From positions 1,550,001 through 1,614,000 of the forward strand of contig NZ_CP048114.1 in the NCBI RefSeq assembly GCF_010093025.1: a stretch of 64,000 nt of DNA, written 5' to 3'. Of this stretch, positions 56,852 through 64,000 are shown in pieces. Both the position numbers and the translations under genes were made by a program. The stretch comes from Edaphobacter sp. 12200R-103. Its GTDB lineage: Bacteria; Acidobacteriota; Terriglobia; Terriglobales; Acidobacteriaceae. The stretch's first letter is position 1; every line of letters begins with the position of its first letter. The notes under the pieces were generated by a model that worked only from the letters and a program-made list of their open reading frames with translations, was not told where the DNA came from and searched no databases.

Positions 56852-57075
56852 ATTTTACTTTCCTTTCCCTGTCTCATTAGACGCTTCAGTTGCGGTTCCC
56901 GACTCTACCCTATCCGGTATATTTTTGGCGCAAAATATTGGCATAATGAGACTTACATTGGAGCTTCGATATGGGTCCGCAATCCTTCGGGCCAGGAAAG
57001 ATTGCCGCCTAGACCGGATTGCTGTTCATCTTTAACCCGTCATACAGAGTTTTGATTTCCTGCAGAAAGATAAAG
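56852..57075. promoter_or_regulatory. Upstream region of the VWFA gene with nested inverted repeats
   Basis: GTCTCATTA (56871-56879) is inverted as TAATGAGAC (56944-56952), and between them ATATTTT-TGGCGC-AAAATAT (56919-56938) is a perfect 7-bp palindrome. These may be operator sites or a foldback in the leader. The rest to 57075 shows no gene. The remainder of the gap to 57205 holds the receptor terminator and an AT-rich stretch. Confidence 0.5.
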
Positions 57076-57093
57076 ACTCCGGGGAACCGGAGC
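57076..57093 (-). terminator. Terminator of the cobalamin receptor gene
   Basis: On the minus strand GGCTCCGG-TTCC-CCGGAGTC forms a short GC stem followed by TTTATCTTTC. A moderate terminator for the gene ending at 57206. Confidence 0.7.
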
Positions 57094-57205
57094 CTTCGTG
57101 TCTTCCTTCTTTATTTTTTTACTGATTTGACTCCATCAAATCGGCAGAGATAACCGCCTTGCATCTCAAGGAGATCAATCGCTGTTTTTTGGCAGCCACT
57201 GCCTC

Positions 57206-59677
57206 TTAGTCGCCGCCGAGCCGTACCTTGAGACCGGTGCGGAACGTAAATGGAAGCGATGGATAGCCGATCGGGCCGATGTGCTGTTGCGATAGCAGGT
57301 TCCCGAGTTCCGCGAAGGCGGTTACGTGATGAGTAAAGGCGTAGGTCCCATACGCATCGAGCTTGGCGTAGCCGAAGTCGAGATTGCGATTCGGCAGCAG
57401 CAGTGTGTTGCCGCCGTTGAAGTCCGAGTAGGAGAGGAAGGTTGAGTCATCCGCACGGCTGGCGAAGGCTCCCTTGAGAGCGGCGGAAAATTTGTTGCTG
57501 GTGTACTGCGCGGCGAAGAAGCCCGTCTGTGGCGGGCGGCGGAAGGGACGCTGACCGACCAGCGGGTACGACGCTCCTATGGGCGTGTCAGGGTAGTTGG
57601 GATTGACGGCTGCGGTGCCGTTGGCGATGGCATCGGTCGAATAAGATTGCTCAACCAGTGAGGCGAGATAGGTGTATCCGCCACGAAGCAGGATCCTGTG
57701 GGTGGGAGCGAACTGCAGTTCTCCCTCAAAGCCCTGGGCACGATAGGCCAGGGTGTTCAGCAGTGCGCCGAAGATGATAGAGGTTGGAGTATTAATTCCG
57801 AAGACCGTCCGAAGCGTGCCATTGTCGATGTAATCGAGCTGATGGCTGAACTGATTGTGGAAGTAACCCGCTTTCAAGACCAGGGCCTGGCCGAGGATGT
57901 TCTGGTCCACACCGACGTCAAAGGTGCGGGACCGGAGCGCCTGGATAGGACGCACGTGGTAAGCCTCAATGAGGTCCGTCAAGTCCGCATCCTGGAGCTC
58001 TTTATAGAGCGAGGAGAACTCAACCGAGAGTGAAGGCTCCTGAACACCAGTGGAGGCATTGGCGCGAATCCTGGTTCCATGGAACAGCCCGTTTCCGGGC
58101 CGTACAGGAACCCAGGCAAGACCGAAGCGAGGTGTGCCTGCAGTACCGTACAGGTTGTTGCGCTCGATGGCTCCGCCAAACGAATAGAAGATGCGGTTTT
58201 TAATATCGCCTTGAAACTGGAGTGTGTACTGGTAGTTGGTCCGCTTGACGACCTGGGACTCAAAAAAGTTGGGATTGTTATATGAACCGCGCTCGTCTTC
58301 GTAACGGAATCCGAAGAGGCCGATGAAGTGCGGCGAGAAGGTGAAGTCGGACTGATAGTACAGCTCGTCCCGCAGCGAAGACTGATCAGTGGGTGCGGTT
58401 CCGGCGAAGAGGAAGGAGGCGCGTCCGGTGCCTGAGGTTCCATTGGCTCCATCGATGGTGACGATGTTTCCAAAGTACAGCGTATAACCGGGAAATCCAC
58501 CAAAGCCGGGATAGTCGACGGCTTCTCCTGGAGCATAGAAGGTGACGGCCTGTTCGCGCTTACGAGCGATGCCGTAGCGAACGAGATTGTGCCACCTGTC
58601 ACGCCAGCGATTTTCGAGCGTAGCGCCAGAGTAAAGATCCTGATCAGATTGCTTTCCCGGATTCGGAATGCCATAGAAGCTGTAAGCGCCGGGAAGTCCG
58701 GTGGCCGAGACACCGTTGCGGATGGTAAAGCGGAGCGAGGTGTTGGCGGTGATGTTGTAGCCGAGATTCCCCGCACTGGTTGACGAGTGATAGCGATCCA
58801 TGGGGATGGAGTTTGAGGTGTCGAATCGCGAGAAGGCGCCGTAGTAGTCGAGGCGGCGGCGGGCACCGCTGAGGGTGACTTCATTGCGCCAGGTGTGGAA
58901 GTTCCCGGCGTCTCCGGAGTAGTTGAGGATGGGGCGGGATGTAGCGCCACGGGGCGTGGTGAAGTTCACCACCGAGGCTCCGGCGTCGGAGCCGTAGAGA
59001 ACGCTGTTCGGACCGCGGTAAAGCTCGAAACCATCGAGGGCAGTCGAAGAGACGGTTCCGAAGTCGAACCGTCCGCCGATATCTTCTGACGTGACACCAT
59101 CGATCATCACCTTGTTGGCGTCCGAGTTTCCGCCGCGCACAAAGAGAGAGCCTACACCGCCGTATTGCCCGGACTGGACGAAGTTGACGCCGGGCGACTG
59201 GCGAAGATCGTCCATCACTCCGACGCGGGTCTGAAGTGCGCTGAACGGGATGAGATTGATGGCAGAGCTGGCCTGCTGGATGGGCGTGGGGATTCCTGTC
59301 GCGGTGACGGTCACTTGCGCGGTGACAGAGGCAACCTCAAGGGTCACGTTGCGGCTGACGATATCGGTGCGTCCGCCATAGAAGCTCTGGCTGATGCCCG
59401 AGGTGAACGTCGGCGAGGAGGTAAGAAGAACGAATCTTCCGGAGCCGGTGCTGCGAATCTCAAAGGAACCGTCGGAACCACTGAGGGCAGAGCCCGCTAC
59501 GGATTTGCCCTGAATGAGTTGAACACGTGCTCCAGGCACAGCTGCGCCGAGCGGATCGGTAACGGTTCCACGGACGATAACGGCACGGGAAGAGGTACTG
59601 GCGAAGGCAAAGAGCGCAAAAGCGACAAGAAGACGGAAGAGAGGTGAGACCGCAAACGGACGTGCGGATGCTTGCAT
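57206..59677 (-). CDS. btuB: TonB-dependent cobalamin receptor (BtuB-like) with regulatory-like N-domain
   Basis: The start at 59677 follows GAGGAG by 9 nt and gives a signal peptide (SPLFRLLVAFALFAFAS) and 823 residues; longer frames run into the riboswitch. An N-terminal carboxypeptidase-regulatory-like domain (VRGTVTDPLGAAVPGARVQL) precedes a plug (DDLRQSPGVNFVQSGQYGG, SLFVRGGNSDANKVMIDGV) and the barrel, ending FRTGLKVRLGGD. The plug is of the BtuB/FepA branch. The cobalamin riboswitch in its leader makes B12 or cobinamide the substrate. Confidence 0.88.
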   Translation of the reverse strand: MQASARPFAVSPLFRLLVAFALFAFASTSSRAVIVRGTVTDPLGAAVPGARVQLIQGKSVAGSALSGSDGSFEIRSTGSGRFVLLTSSPTFTSGISQSFYGGRTDIVSRNVTLEVASVTAQVTVTATGIPTPIQQASSAINLIPFSALQTRVGVMDDLRQSPGVNFVQSGQYGGVGSLFVRGGNSDANKVMIDGVTSEDIGGRFDFGTVSSTALDGFELYRGPNSVLYGSDAGASVVNFTTPRGATSRPILNYSGDAGNFHTWRNEVTLSGARRRLDYYGAFSRFDTSNSIPMDRYHSSTSAGNLGYNITANTSLRFTIRNGVSATGLPGAYSFYGIPNPGKQSDQDLYSGATLENRWRDRWHNLVRYGIARKREQAVTFYAPGEAVDYPGFGGFPGYTLYFGNIVTIDGANGTSGTGRASFLFAGTAPTDQSSLRDELYYQSDFTFSPHFIGLFGFRYEDERGSYNNPNFFESQVVKRTNYQYTLQFQGDIKNRIFYSFGGAIERNNLYGTAGTPRFGLAWVPVRPGNGLFHGTRIRANASTGVQEPSLSVEFSSLYKELQDADLTDLIEAYHVRPIQALRSRTFDVGVDQNILGQALVLKAGYFHNQFSHQLDYIDNGTLRTVFGINTPTSIIFGALLNTLAYRAQGFEGELQFAPTHRILLRGGYTYLASLVEQSYSTDAIANGTAAVNPNYPDTPIGASYPLVGQRPFRRPPQTGFFAAQYTSNKFSAALKGAFASRADDSTFLSYSDFNGGNTLLLPNRNLDFGYAKLDAYGTYAFTHHVTAFAELGNLLSQQHIGPIGYPSLPFTFRTGLKVRLGGD

Positions 59678-59724
59678 GAGGTTGGACTCCTCGTTCCCCC
59701 CTCGGGAACGTGGCTGTTGTGCGA

Positions 59725-59915
59725 CAACGAAACCGGTCTCCTGACTGTCGCGTTCCATGTCTGCCATCAGGGCTCTTCCCTTCCCGAAGAATGGATCAGT
59801 GGGAGTGAGCCAGGCAGCATTCACACTCATACAAGTACAAGCATGCGCGAATCACAGTTGCGGGGCAGTGGCGGAATCTCACCGCGCTTCCCGAGCATTT
59901 CATTGCGTTACAAAG
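59725..59915 (-). ncRNA. Cobalamin riboswitch
   Basis: Read on the minus strand, the aptamer core appears in order: GGGAA then GCGGTGAGATTCCGC and CTGCCCCGCAACTGTGA (59892-59852), GCTGCCTGGCTCACTC (59818-59803), AGCCCTGATGGC (59774-59763) and the B12 box AGTCAGGAGACCGGT (59746-59732). A GTTGT-CGC-ACAAC hairpin follows. The expression platform is a CGTTCCC/GGGAACG hairpin (59692-59710) that touches the GAGGAG ribosome site, so control is probably at translation. B12 should lower receptor synthesis. Confidence 0.95.
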
Positions 59916-59925
59916 TAAATTTAGA

Positions 59926-60198
59926 CGACGCGAACTCGTTGACGACAGCCCGGCCGCAGGTTTAGAGCAATATCTATTAGTTTGCGGTATATGAAAGCAC
60001 GAAGTCAAAAGTAACAACAGCTGCCTGCCGGAGTTGTCATTCCGGTGTCATCACCCCTATTGGTTATCGGGATGGAGAGTTTCTGTTCTGCCCTTAGCAT
60101 CTGGAAATCCTGCGGGCAAGATGCAGGAATGCTTCGCGTTGCTCAGGATGACGGTTTTAGCCGTGAGTGGTTATCAATACTTACGCTGCAGGAATGTT
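59926..60198. other. Intergenic region with a repeat copy
   Basis: Upstream of the riboswitch, this stretch must hold the receptor promoter. It contains, at 60119-60152, a REP-like copy (reverse complement reads GTCATCCTGAGCAACGCGAA, then GCATTCCTGCATC). No gene is supported. Confidence 0.5.
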
Positions 60199-60555
60199 CT
60201 ATTTTTGCAGGCTGAGCGGGTCGAACTTTTTGGTGTCTTCGAGAGCAAATCGGCCGATCTCGAACGGGTGCGAGGTCTGGGGCTTGTTGTAGACCGGATC
60301 GGAGGGATAAGGCGAAGGAGTGAGCGTAGGAAAGGCCCAGACGCGGCCGTTGCTGAGGTCGACGACCACCTTCGAGTAGACCTGCTGGCTGTTATCGGGA
60401 GCGCGGACGAGAAAGGTGCCCGGCTCGAAGAAGTAGTTCGTATCGGTGGACTGGGCCAGAACGGGCTCCGGGGCGCGAACGGGGCGCAGAACGAGCGCCA
60501 GAAGGAGCAGCGCGATGGCCGCAAGCAGAATGTTGGTCGATCTGAGGGCATTCAT
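60199..60555 (-). CDS. Small membrane-anchored protein of unknown function
   Basis: 118 residues with an N-terminal anchor (NILLAAIALLLLALVLRPV) and a short periplasmic part (about 85 residues) carrying two aromatic patches (TNYFFEPGTFLV, VWAFPTL). AAGAGAG precedes the ATG. I do not recognise the family. It stands alone between repeat copies. Confidence 0.7.
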   Translation of the reverse strand: MNALRSTNILLAAIALLLLALVLRPVRAPEPVLAQSTDTNYFFEPGTFLVRAPDNSQQVYSKVVVDLSNGRVWAFPTLTPSPYPSDPVYNKPQTSHPFEIGRFALEDTKKFDPLSLQK

Positions 60556-60590
60556 AGAACTCTCTTAGGGCGATCCTCTCTACGAGAAAG

Positions 60591-60640
60591 CCGCATATCC
60601 TTCGACTCCGGCCTTCGAGCCGCGGCTCAGGGTGACACCT
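60591..60640 (-). repeat. REP-like dispersed repeat, copy with inverted arms
   Basis: On the minus strand GTCACCCTGAGCCGCGGCTC, then AGTCGAAGGATATG, a close relative of the element at 10215. It lies between two same-strand genes, in a 148-base gap with no other visible feature. Confidence 0.6.
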
Positions 60641-60703
60641 ATGGTAAGTCTCAATTCTCAATGACGCCCGTACAATTCCGAGGATTGTTGCAGGTTTCTT
60701 CGA

Positions 60704-61675
60704 TCAGGGGATGAGGAGAAGCTTGCCGGTTGTCTTGCGACCCTCGAGGTCACGGTGCGCATGAGCGGCGTCGGCCAGCGGATAGACGTGTTCCACGCGG
60801 AGCGTCAGTTCGCCCTTGGCGATGGCATCGAAGACCTCGCCGGCACGATGCTCCAGCTCTTCACGGGTGGCGGTGTAGTCCTTGAGGGTAGGCCGGGTGA
60901 TGTAGAGCGAACCCGTCTGCGAGAGGCGAATCAGATCGAAAGGAGGAACCGCTCCGCTGGATGCGCCAAAGAGGACGAGCATACCGCGGCGACTGAGAAT
61001 CGAGAGGGACTTGTCGAATGTTGTCTTGCCTACAGAGTCGTAGACGACGCGGAGTCCTGACGGTGCGAGCTTCCTGATGGCATCGGCAAAGTCCTCTCTG
61101 GTATAGAGGATCACATCATCGGCGCCAGCAGCCCGGGAGAGCTCGGCCTTTTCCTCCGTCGATACTGTTGTGAAGACCGTGGCTCCGAGAGACTTGGCCA
61201 TCTGCGTCAGCAGCAGGCCAACTCCGCCGGCGCCTGCGTGGATGAGAACCTCATCACCGGGTTGAATGGAATAGGTAGAATGCGCCAGATAATGCGCGGT
61301 CATCCCCTGCAACATGGCGGCGGCGGCCTGCTGGGCCGTGACAGCCTCTGGAACATGAACAAGCGACGACACCGGGGCAAGCGCAAGCTGTGCGTAGGTT
61401 CCGGGGTACGTGGTCCAGGCGACTCGATCGCCGACTTTGAAGCCGCTGACTGCGGTCTCATCGCCGAGAGCAACGATGATTCCGGCGGCTTCCTGCCCGA
61501 GGGTATACGGAAGAGGCGCAGGATAGCGGCCCTCGCGAAGGTAGGTATCGATGAAGTTCACTCCGGAAGCTTCAATGCGCACGAGCGCCTGTCCGGGTCC
61601 GGGAGTGGGCGTGGGAAGCTCCGTGAACTGAAGGACCTCTGGACCGCCGTGCTGGAAGATCTGTATCGCCTGCAT
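60704..61675 (-). CDS. qor: NADPH:quinone oxidoreductase (zinc-independent MDR family)
   Basis: 323 residues starting at 61675 (MQAIQIFQHGGPEVL). Features: GVNFIDTYLREGRYP (the family N-terminal motif), no catalytic zinc ligands, the NADPH-binding GAGGVGLLLTQMAKSLGA, and a C-terminal GKTTFDKSLSILSRRG. The enzyme reduces quinones by one or two electrons in the cytoplasm. It follows the YegP-like gene by 32 bases. Confidence 0.93.
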   Translation of the reverse strand: MQAIQIFQHGGPEVLQFTELPTPTPGPGQALVRIEASGVNFIDTYLREGRYPAPLPYTLGQEAAGIIVALGDETAVSGFKVGDRVAWTTYPGTYAQLALAPVSSLVHVPEAVTAQQAAAAMLQGMTAHYLAHSTYSIQPGDEVLIHAGAGGVGLLLTQMAKSLGATVFTTVSTEEKAELSRAAGADDVILYTREDFADAIRKLAPSGLRVVYDSVGKTTFDKSLSILSRRGMLVLFGASSGAVPPFDLIRLSQTGSLYITRPTLKDYTATREELEHRAGEVFDAIAKGELTLRVEHVYPLADAAHAHRDLEGRKTTGKLLLIP

Positions 61676-61707
61676 GGATGATTCGATGCCTCTCGTGTCG
61701 GTTTGTT

Positions 61708-62091
61708 TCAAGAGGATAGCAGGGGTTTCACTCCAGCAAGGAGGTCGACGGGGGGATAGCCCGTTAGATCGCGGATGCTCGCGACGGGGCCGTTCTTCAT
61801 CACGGACCTGATTCCCTTCTCGCGAGCGCCTTCGGAGGCATAGGTCTCACTTTTGCCGAGGATCTCGTCATCGGCAGAGCGAAGGATGAAGAATGGCTGC
61901 GAATGAGACGAACGTTTCCGCTCGAAACGATTGTCCAGCGTACAGCTCCTGCGGACAGATTCGATCGCCTGAAGAGCATTGGTCTTCGAGCAATAGGTCT
62001 CGCTGGCAAGAATCACTTCGCCGTTAGCAGCTTTCAGATAAAAGATGAACTGATGCCCCGGTACAGCCTTCAACTCGTAACGGGCTGACAT
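61708..62091 (-). CDS. YegP-like DUF1508 protein
   Basis: 127 residues with two tandem DUF1508 units: YELKAVPGHQFIFYLKAANGEVILASETYCSKTNALQAIESV and then FFILRSADDEILGKSETYASEGAREKGIRSV. Each unit carries the family pattern F-x-L-(K/R)-A-x-(D/N)-(G/D)-E-x-(I/L)-x-S-E-x-Y. GGAGGAAGGC precedes the ATG. The function is not established; the family is often found near stress or metabolism genes. Confidence 0.9.
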   Translation of the reverse strand: MSARYELKAVPGHQFIFYLKAANGEVILASETYCSKTNALQAIESVRRSCTLDNRFERKRSSHSQPFFILRSADDEILGKSETYASEGAREKGIRSVMKNGPVASIRDLTGYPPVDLLAGVKPLLSS

Positions 62092-62236
62092 GCCTTCCTC
62101 CGTCTGATCTGCAAAAAAGAACAGAATCCAGCTTCCACGGAGGGGCCCTGGCTACCAGCTGGACAGCCAATAATGTATCTCATTGCTGCGAAGATCAGGA
62201 AAAGAGTTTTGTCGAACCTGGCGAAAGAGATGAGGG

Positions 62237-63235
62237 CTACTGTAGCAGACTCTCTTCCGAGCGGAGGCGCACGATGCGGTCGACCGCGTAAGGCGCCCGG
62301 TGCGATGCGGTATGGAAATGCCGCACCTGCAGTTCGCCAAGCAGGCCGATACCGATCATCTGGACTCCGGCGAGGATCAGGACGCCGGCGACGACGAAAA
62401 GCGGTCCGTGCATGTCCATCACATGCTGGCTGGTTACCAGCTTCAGCACCAGCAGCCATGCTGCAAGGGCGCCGCCTAGGAAAGAGCTGATCGCGCCGAT
62501 GGTTCCGAAGAAGTGCAAAGGGCGCGTCATGTACTTGAGGAGAAAGCGGATCGTCAGCAGGTCGAAGAAGACCCGGAAGGTGCGGGAGATTCCGTAGTGG
62601 CTTTTGCCAAACTGGCGGCTGGGGTTGGAGATCGGAATCTCGCAGATGCTGGCGCCATACCAGGAAGCAAGTGCCGGGATGAAGCGGTGCATCTCGCCGT
62701 AGAGCGGAATATTGTGGATGACCTCGCGGCGGTAGGCCTTGAAGGTGGTGCCGAAGTCGTGGATGTTGACTCCGCTGAGAGTGGCCATCAGCCAGTTGGC
62801 GATCCGAGAGGGGATGCGGCGCATGACGAAGTTGTCTCCGCGCTGTGCCCGCCATCCGCTGACGACGTCGTAGCCCTCTTCAAGCTTCCCAAGGAAGTTA
62901 GGTATCTCGTCAGGAGAGTGCTGCAGGTCGCCGTCCATGGCAAGAATGAAGTCACCCTGGGCGTGGTCGAAGCCGGCCGCGAGGGCCGAGGTCTGCCCGA
63001 AGTTGCGTCGCAGCTTGATGACAAGTACGCGTGAATCGACTGCAGCGATCTCTTCCAAAAGACGATAGGTACGGTCACGGGAACCGTCGTCGACAAAGAC
63101 AAGCTCGAAGGTCTCCCCGATATGCTCCATCACAGCCTTCAGGCGGTCATAGAGCGTCGTCACATTGTCTTCTTCGTTGTGGAAAGGAACTACGATCGAG
63201 TATTTCGGCACATCTTCGATGATACTCCCGTTCAT
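62237..63235 (-). CDS. GT2 polyprenyl-phosphate glycosyltransferase (GtrB/ArnC-like)
   Basis: 332 residues from the ATG at 63235 (a GTG at 63238 is adjacent). An A-type GT2 catalytic domain (PKYSIVVPFHNEE, VFVDDGSRDRT, LRRNFGQTSALAAGFDHA, DGDLQHSPDEIP with the DxD-like Asp) is followed by two C-terminal membrane helices (FFGTIGAISSFLGGALAAW and PLFVVAGVLILAGVQMIGIG). Members transfer sugar from a nucleotide donor to polyprenyl phosphate for lipid or surface-glycan modification. Substrate unknown. Confidence 0.93.
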   Translation of the reverse strand: MNGSIIEDVPKYSIVVPFHNEEDNVTTLYDRLKAVMEHIGETFELVFVDDGSRDRTYRLLEEIAAVDSRVLVIKLRRNFGQTSALAAGFDHAQGDFILAMDGDLQHSPDEIPNFLGKLEEGYDVVSGWRAQRGDNFVMRRIPSRIANWLMATLSGVNIHDFGTTFKAYRREVIHNIPLYGEMHRFIPALASWYGASICEIPISNPSRQFGKSHYGISRTFRVFFDLLTIRFLLKYMTRPLHFFGTIGAISSFLGGALAAWLLVLKLVTSQHVMDMHGPLFVVAGVLILAGVQMIGIGLLGELQVRHFHTASHRAPYAVDRIVRLRSEESLLQ

Positions 63236-63351
63236 CACCAGAGTGACGAAATAGTAACGCCAGAATCTGGAATCAGACGTGGTACACGAATAGGGGCAAA
63301 GCTAAATAGTGACTTGCACAATCTCACGCAAGTCACTGATTAAAAACATCA

Positions 63352-64000
63352 TCACCCGTTGCGAAACATCTGTTTGATTCCGCGCAGAGCCTGTCGGGTA
63401 CGCTCTTCGTTTTCGATGAGGGAGAAGCGAACGTAACCATCTCCATGTTCTCCGAAGCCGACACCAGGACTGACCGCAACCCTGGCTTCGGTCAGCAGCT
63501 TTTTAGAGAACTCGATGGAGCCGAGCGAGCGGTACTGCTCAGGGATCTTTGCCCAGGCGAACATGGTCGCCTTTGGCAGCTCGACCGGCCAGCCGAGTTT
63601 GTTGAGTCCGGGAACGAGGACGTCGCGGCGGCACTTGTAGTTCTCGACGATCTCGCGAACGCAATCCTGCGGACCCTCAAGAGCCTGAATAGAGGCGACC
63701 TGGATGGGCGTAAAGGTGCCGTAGTCGAAGTAGCTCTTGATGCGGCCAAGCGCGGCAACCAATGTCTTATTCCCTACCATGAAGCCGACACGCCACCCAG
63801 GCATGTTGTAGCTCTTCGAGAGTGTGAAAAATTCAACGGCGATGTCCTTGGCGCCGGGAACCTCAAGGATGCTGGGAGCGCGATAGCCGTCGAAGACCAG
63901 GTCCGCATAGGCGAGATCGTGGACGATATAGATGCCGAGATCCTTGCATAGCTCCACGATCCGCTGGAAGAACGGCAGATCGACGCACTGGGTAGTCGGA
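63352..64000 (-). CDS. alaC: AlaC-type glutamate-pyruvate aminotransferase (5' end outside window)
   Basis: The reverse frame is open to the window edge; 215 C-terminal residues are visible. [65 protein letters not shown] (with the PLP-binding Lys of LSKSYNM) and [17 protein letters not shown] are near-identical to E. coli AlaC. It is a fold-type I PLP enzyme making alanine from pyruvate and glutamate. The N-terminal third is missing. Confidence 0.94.
   Translation of the reverse strand, partial: PTTQCVDLPFFQRIVELCKDLGIYIVHDLAYADLVFDGYRAPSILEVPGAKDIAVEFFTLSKSYNMPGWRVGFMVGNKTLVAALGRIKSYFDYGTFTPIQVASIQALEGPQDCVREIVENYKCRRDVLVPGLNKLGWPVELPKATMFAWAKIPEQYRSLGSIEFSKKLLTEARVAVSPGVGFGEHGDGYVRFSLIENEERTRQALRGIKQMFRNG

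Overview
The window looks like chromosomal DNA of an Acidobacteriota member, most likely class Terriglobia (Granulicella/Edaphobacter/Terriglobus-like). The evidence is the gene content: Oar-like TonB-dependent receptors with an N-terminal carboxypeptidase-regulatory-like domain, a VWFA-related secreted protein, a quinoprotein of the acidobacterial type, a PEP-CTERM protein, and many small operons of secreted enzymes and RND pumps. The DNA is GC-rich. I see no phage, insertion sequence, integrase or CRISPR array. Both window edges cut a gene: a GH20 hexosaminidase on the left and an AlaC-type aminotransferase on the right.

Layout. 1-10.2 kb: GH20 hexosaminidase; a dihaem cytochrome c overlapping a quinoprotein propeller; a divergent MFS + EmrE drug-efflux pair; a secreted unknown; a DctA carrier followed by tartrate dehydrogenase. 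10.4-23.1 kb: two complete tripartite RND systems (outer-membrane factor, permease, adaptor) around a LysR regulator that sits divergent to the first, with two palindromes in the shared promoter region. The second permease carries Asp-Asn where the proton relay is normally Asp-Asp. 23.7-32 kb: an alginate-lyase-family enzyme and two large Oar-like receptors. 32.1-37.2 kb: eda, kdgK, kduI and a divergent kduD, which lead from uronate to KDPG, plus a small helical protein and a Gfo/Idh/MocA oxidoreductase.

37.3-43.5 kb: a seven-gene plus-strand run made of an HX4DH nickel/cobalt transporter, a YiaK/DlgD-type dehydrogenase, larE, larC (one unbroken ORF with a 23-His tract), larB, a Tat-exported aldo/keto reductase and an HMA-like small protein. 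This is a full nickel-pincer-nucleotide cofactor set with no LarA enzyme in view, next to uronate catabolism. It is the most interesting part of the window. 43.5-45.5 kb: two nearly identical tRNA-Arg genes (UCG and ACG) flank a DoxX/SDR/HxlR block. 45.7-51.2 kb: M48 protease, PEP-CTERM protein, two GspG-like pseudopilins and a secretin fused to a cohesin-like domain. 51.5-54.7 kb: smpB, then groES-groEL under a CIRCE operator, with a palindromic repeat separating groES from groEL. 54.8-64 kb: Tat-exported Gfo/Idh oxidoreductase, VWFA-like protein, a cobalamin-riboswitch-controlled TonB receptor, quinone reductase, YegP-like protein, a GT2 glycosyltransferase and AlaC.

The clearest functional theme is import and breakdown of polyuronides and sugar acids: lyase, TonB receptors, KDG pathway, DlgD, DctA/tartrate dehydrogenase and Ni-pincer cofactor. 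The second theme is efflux. All assignments come from reading the sequence by eye; no database search was run.
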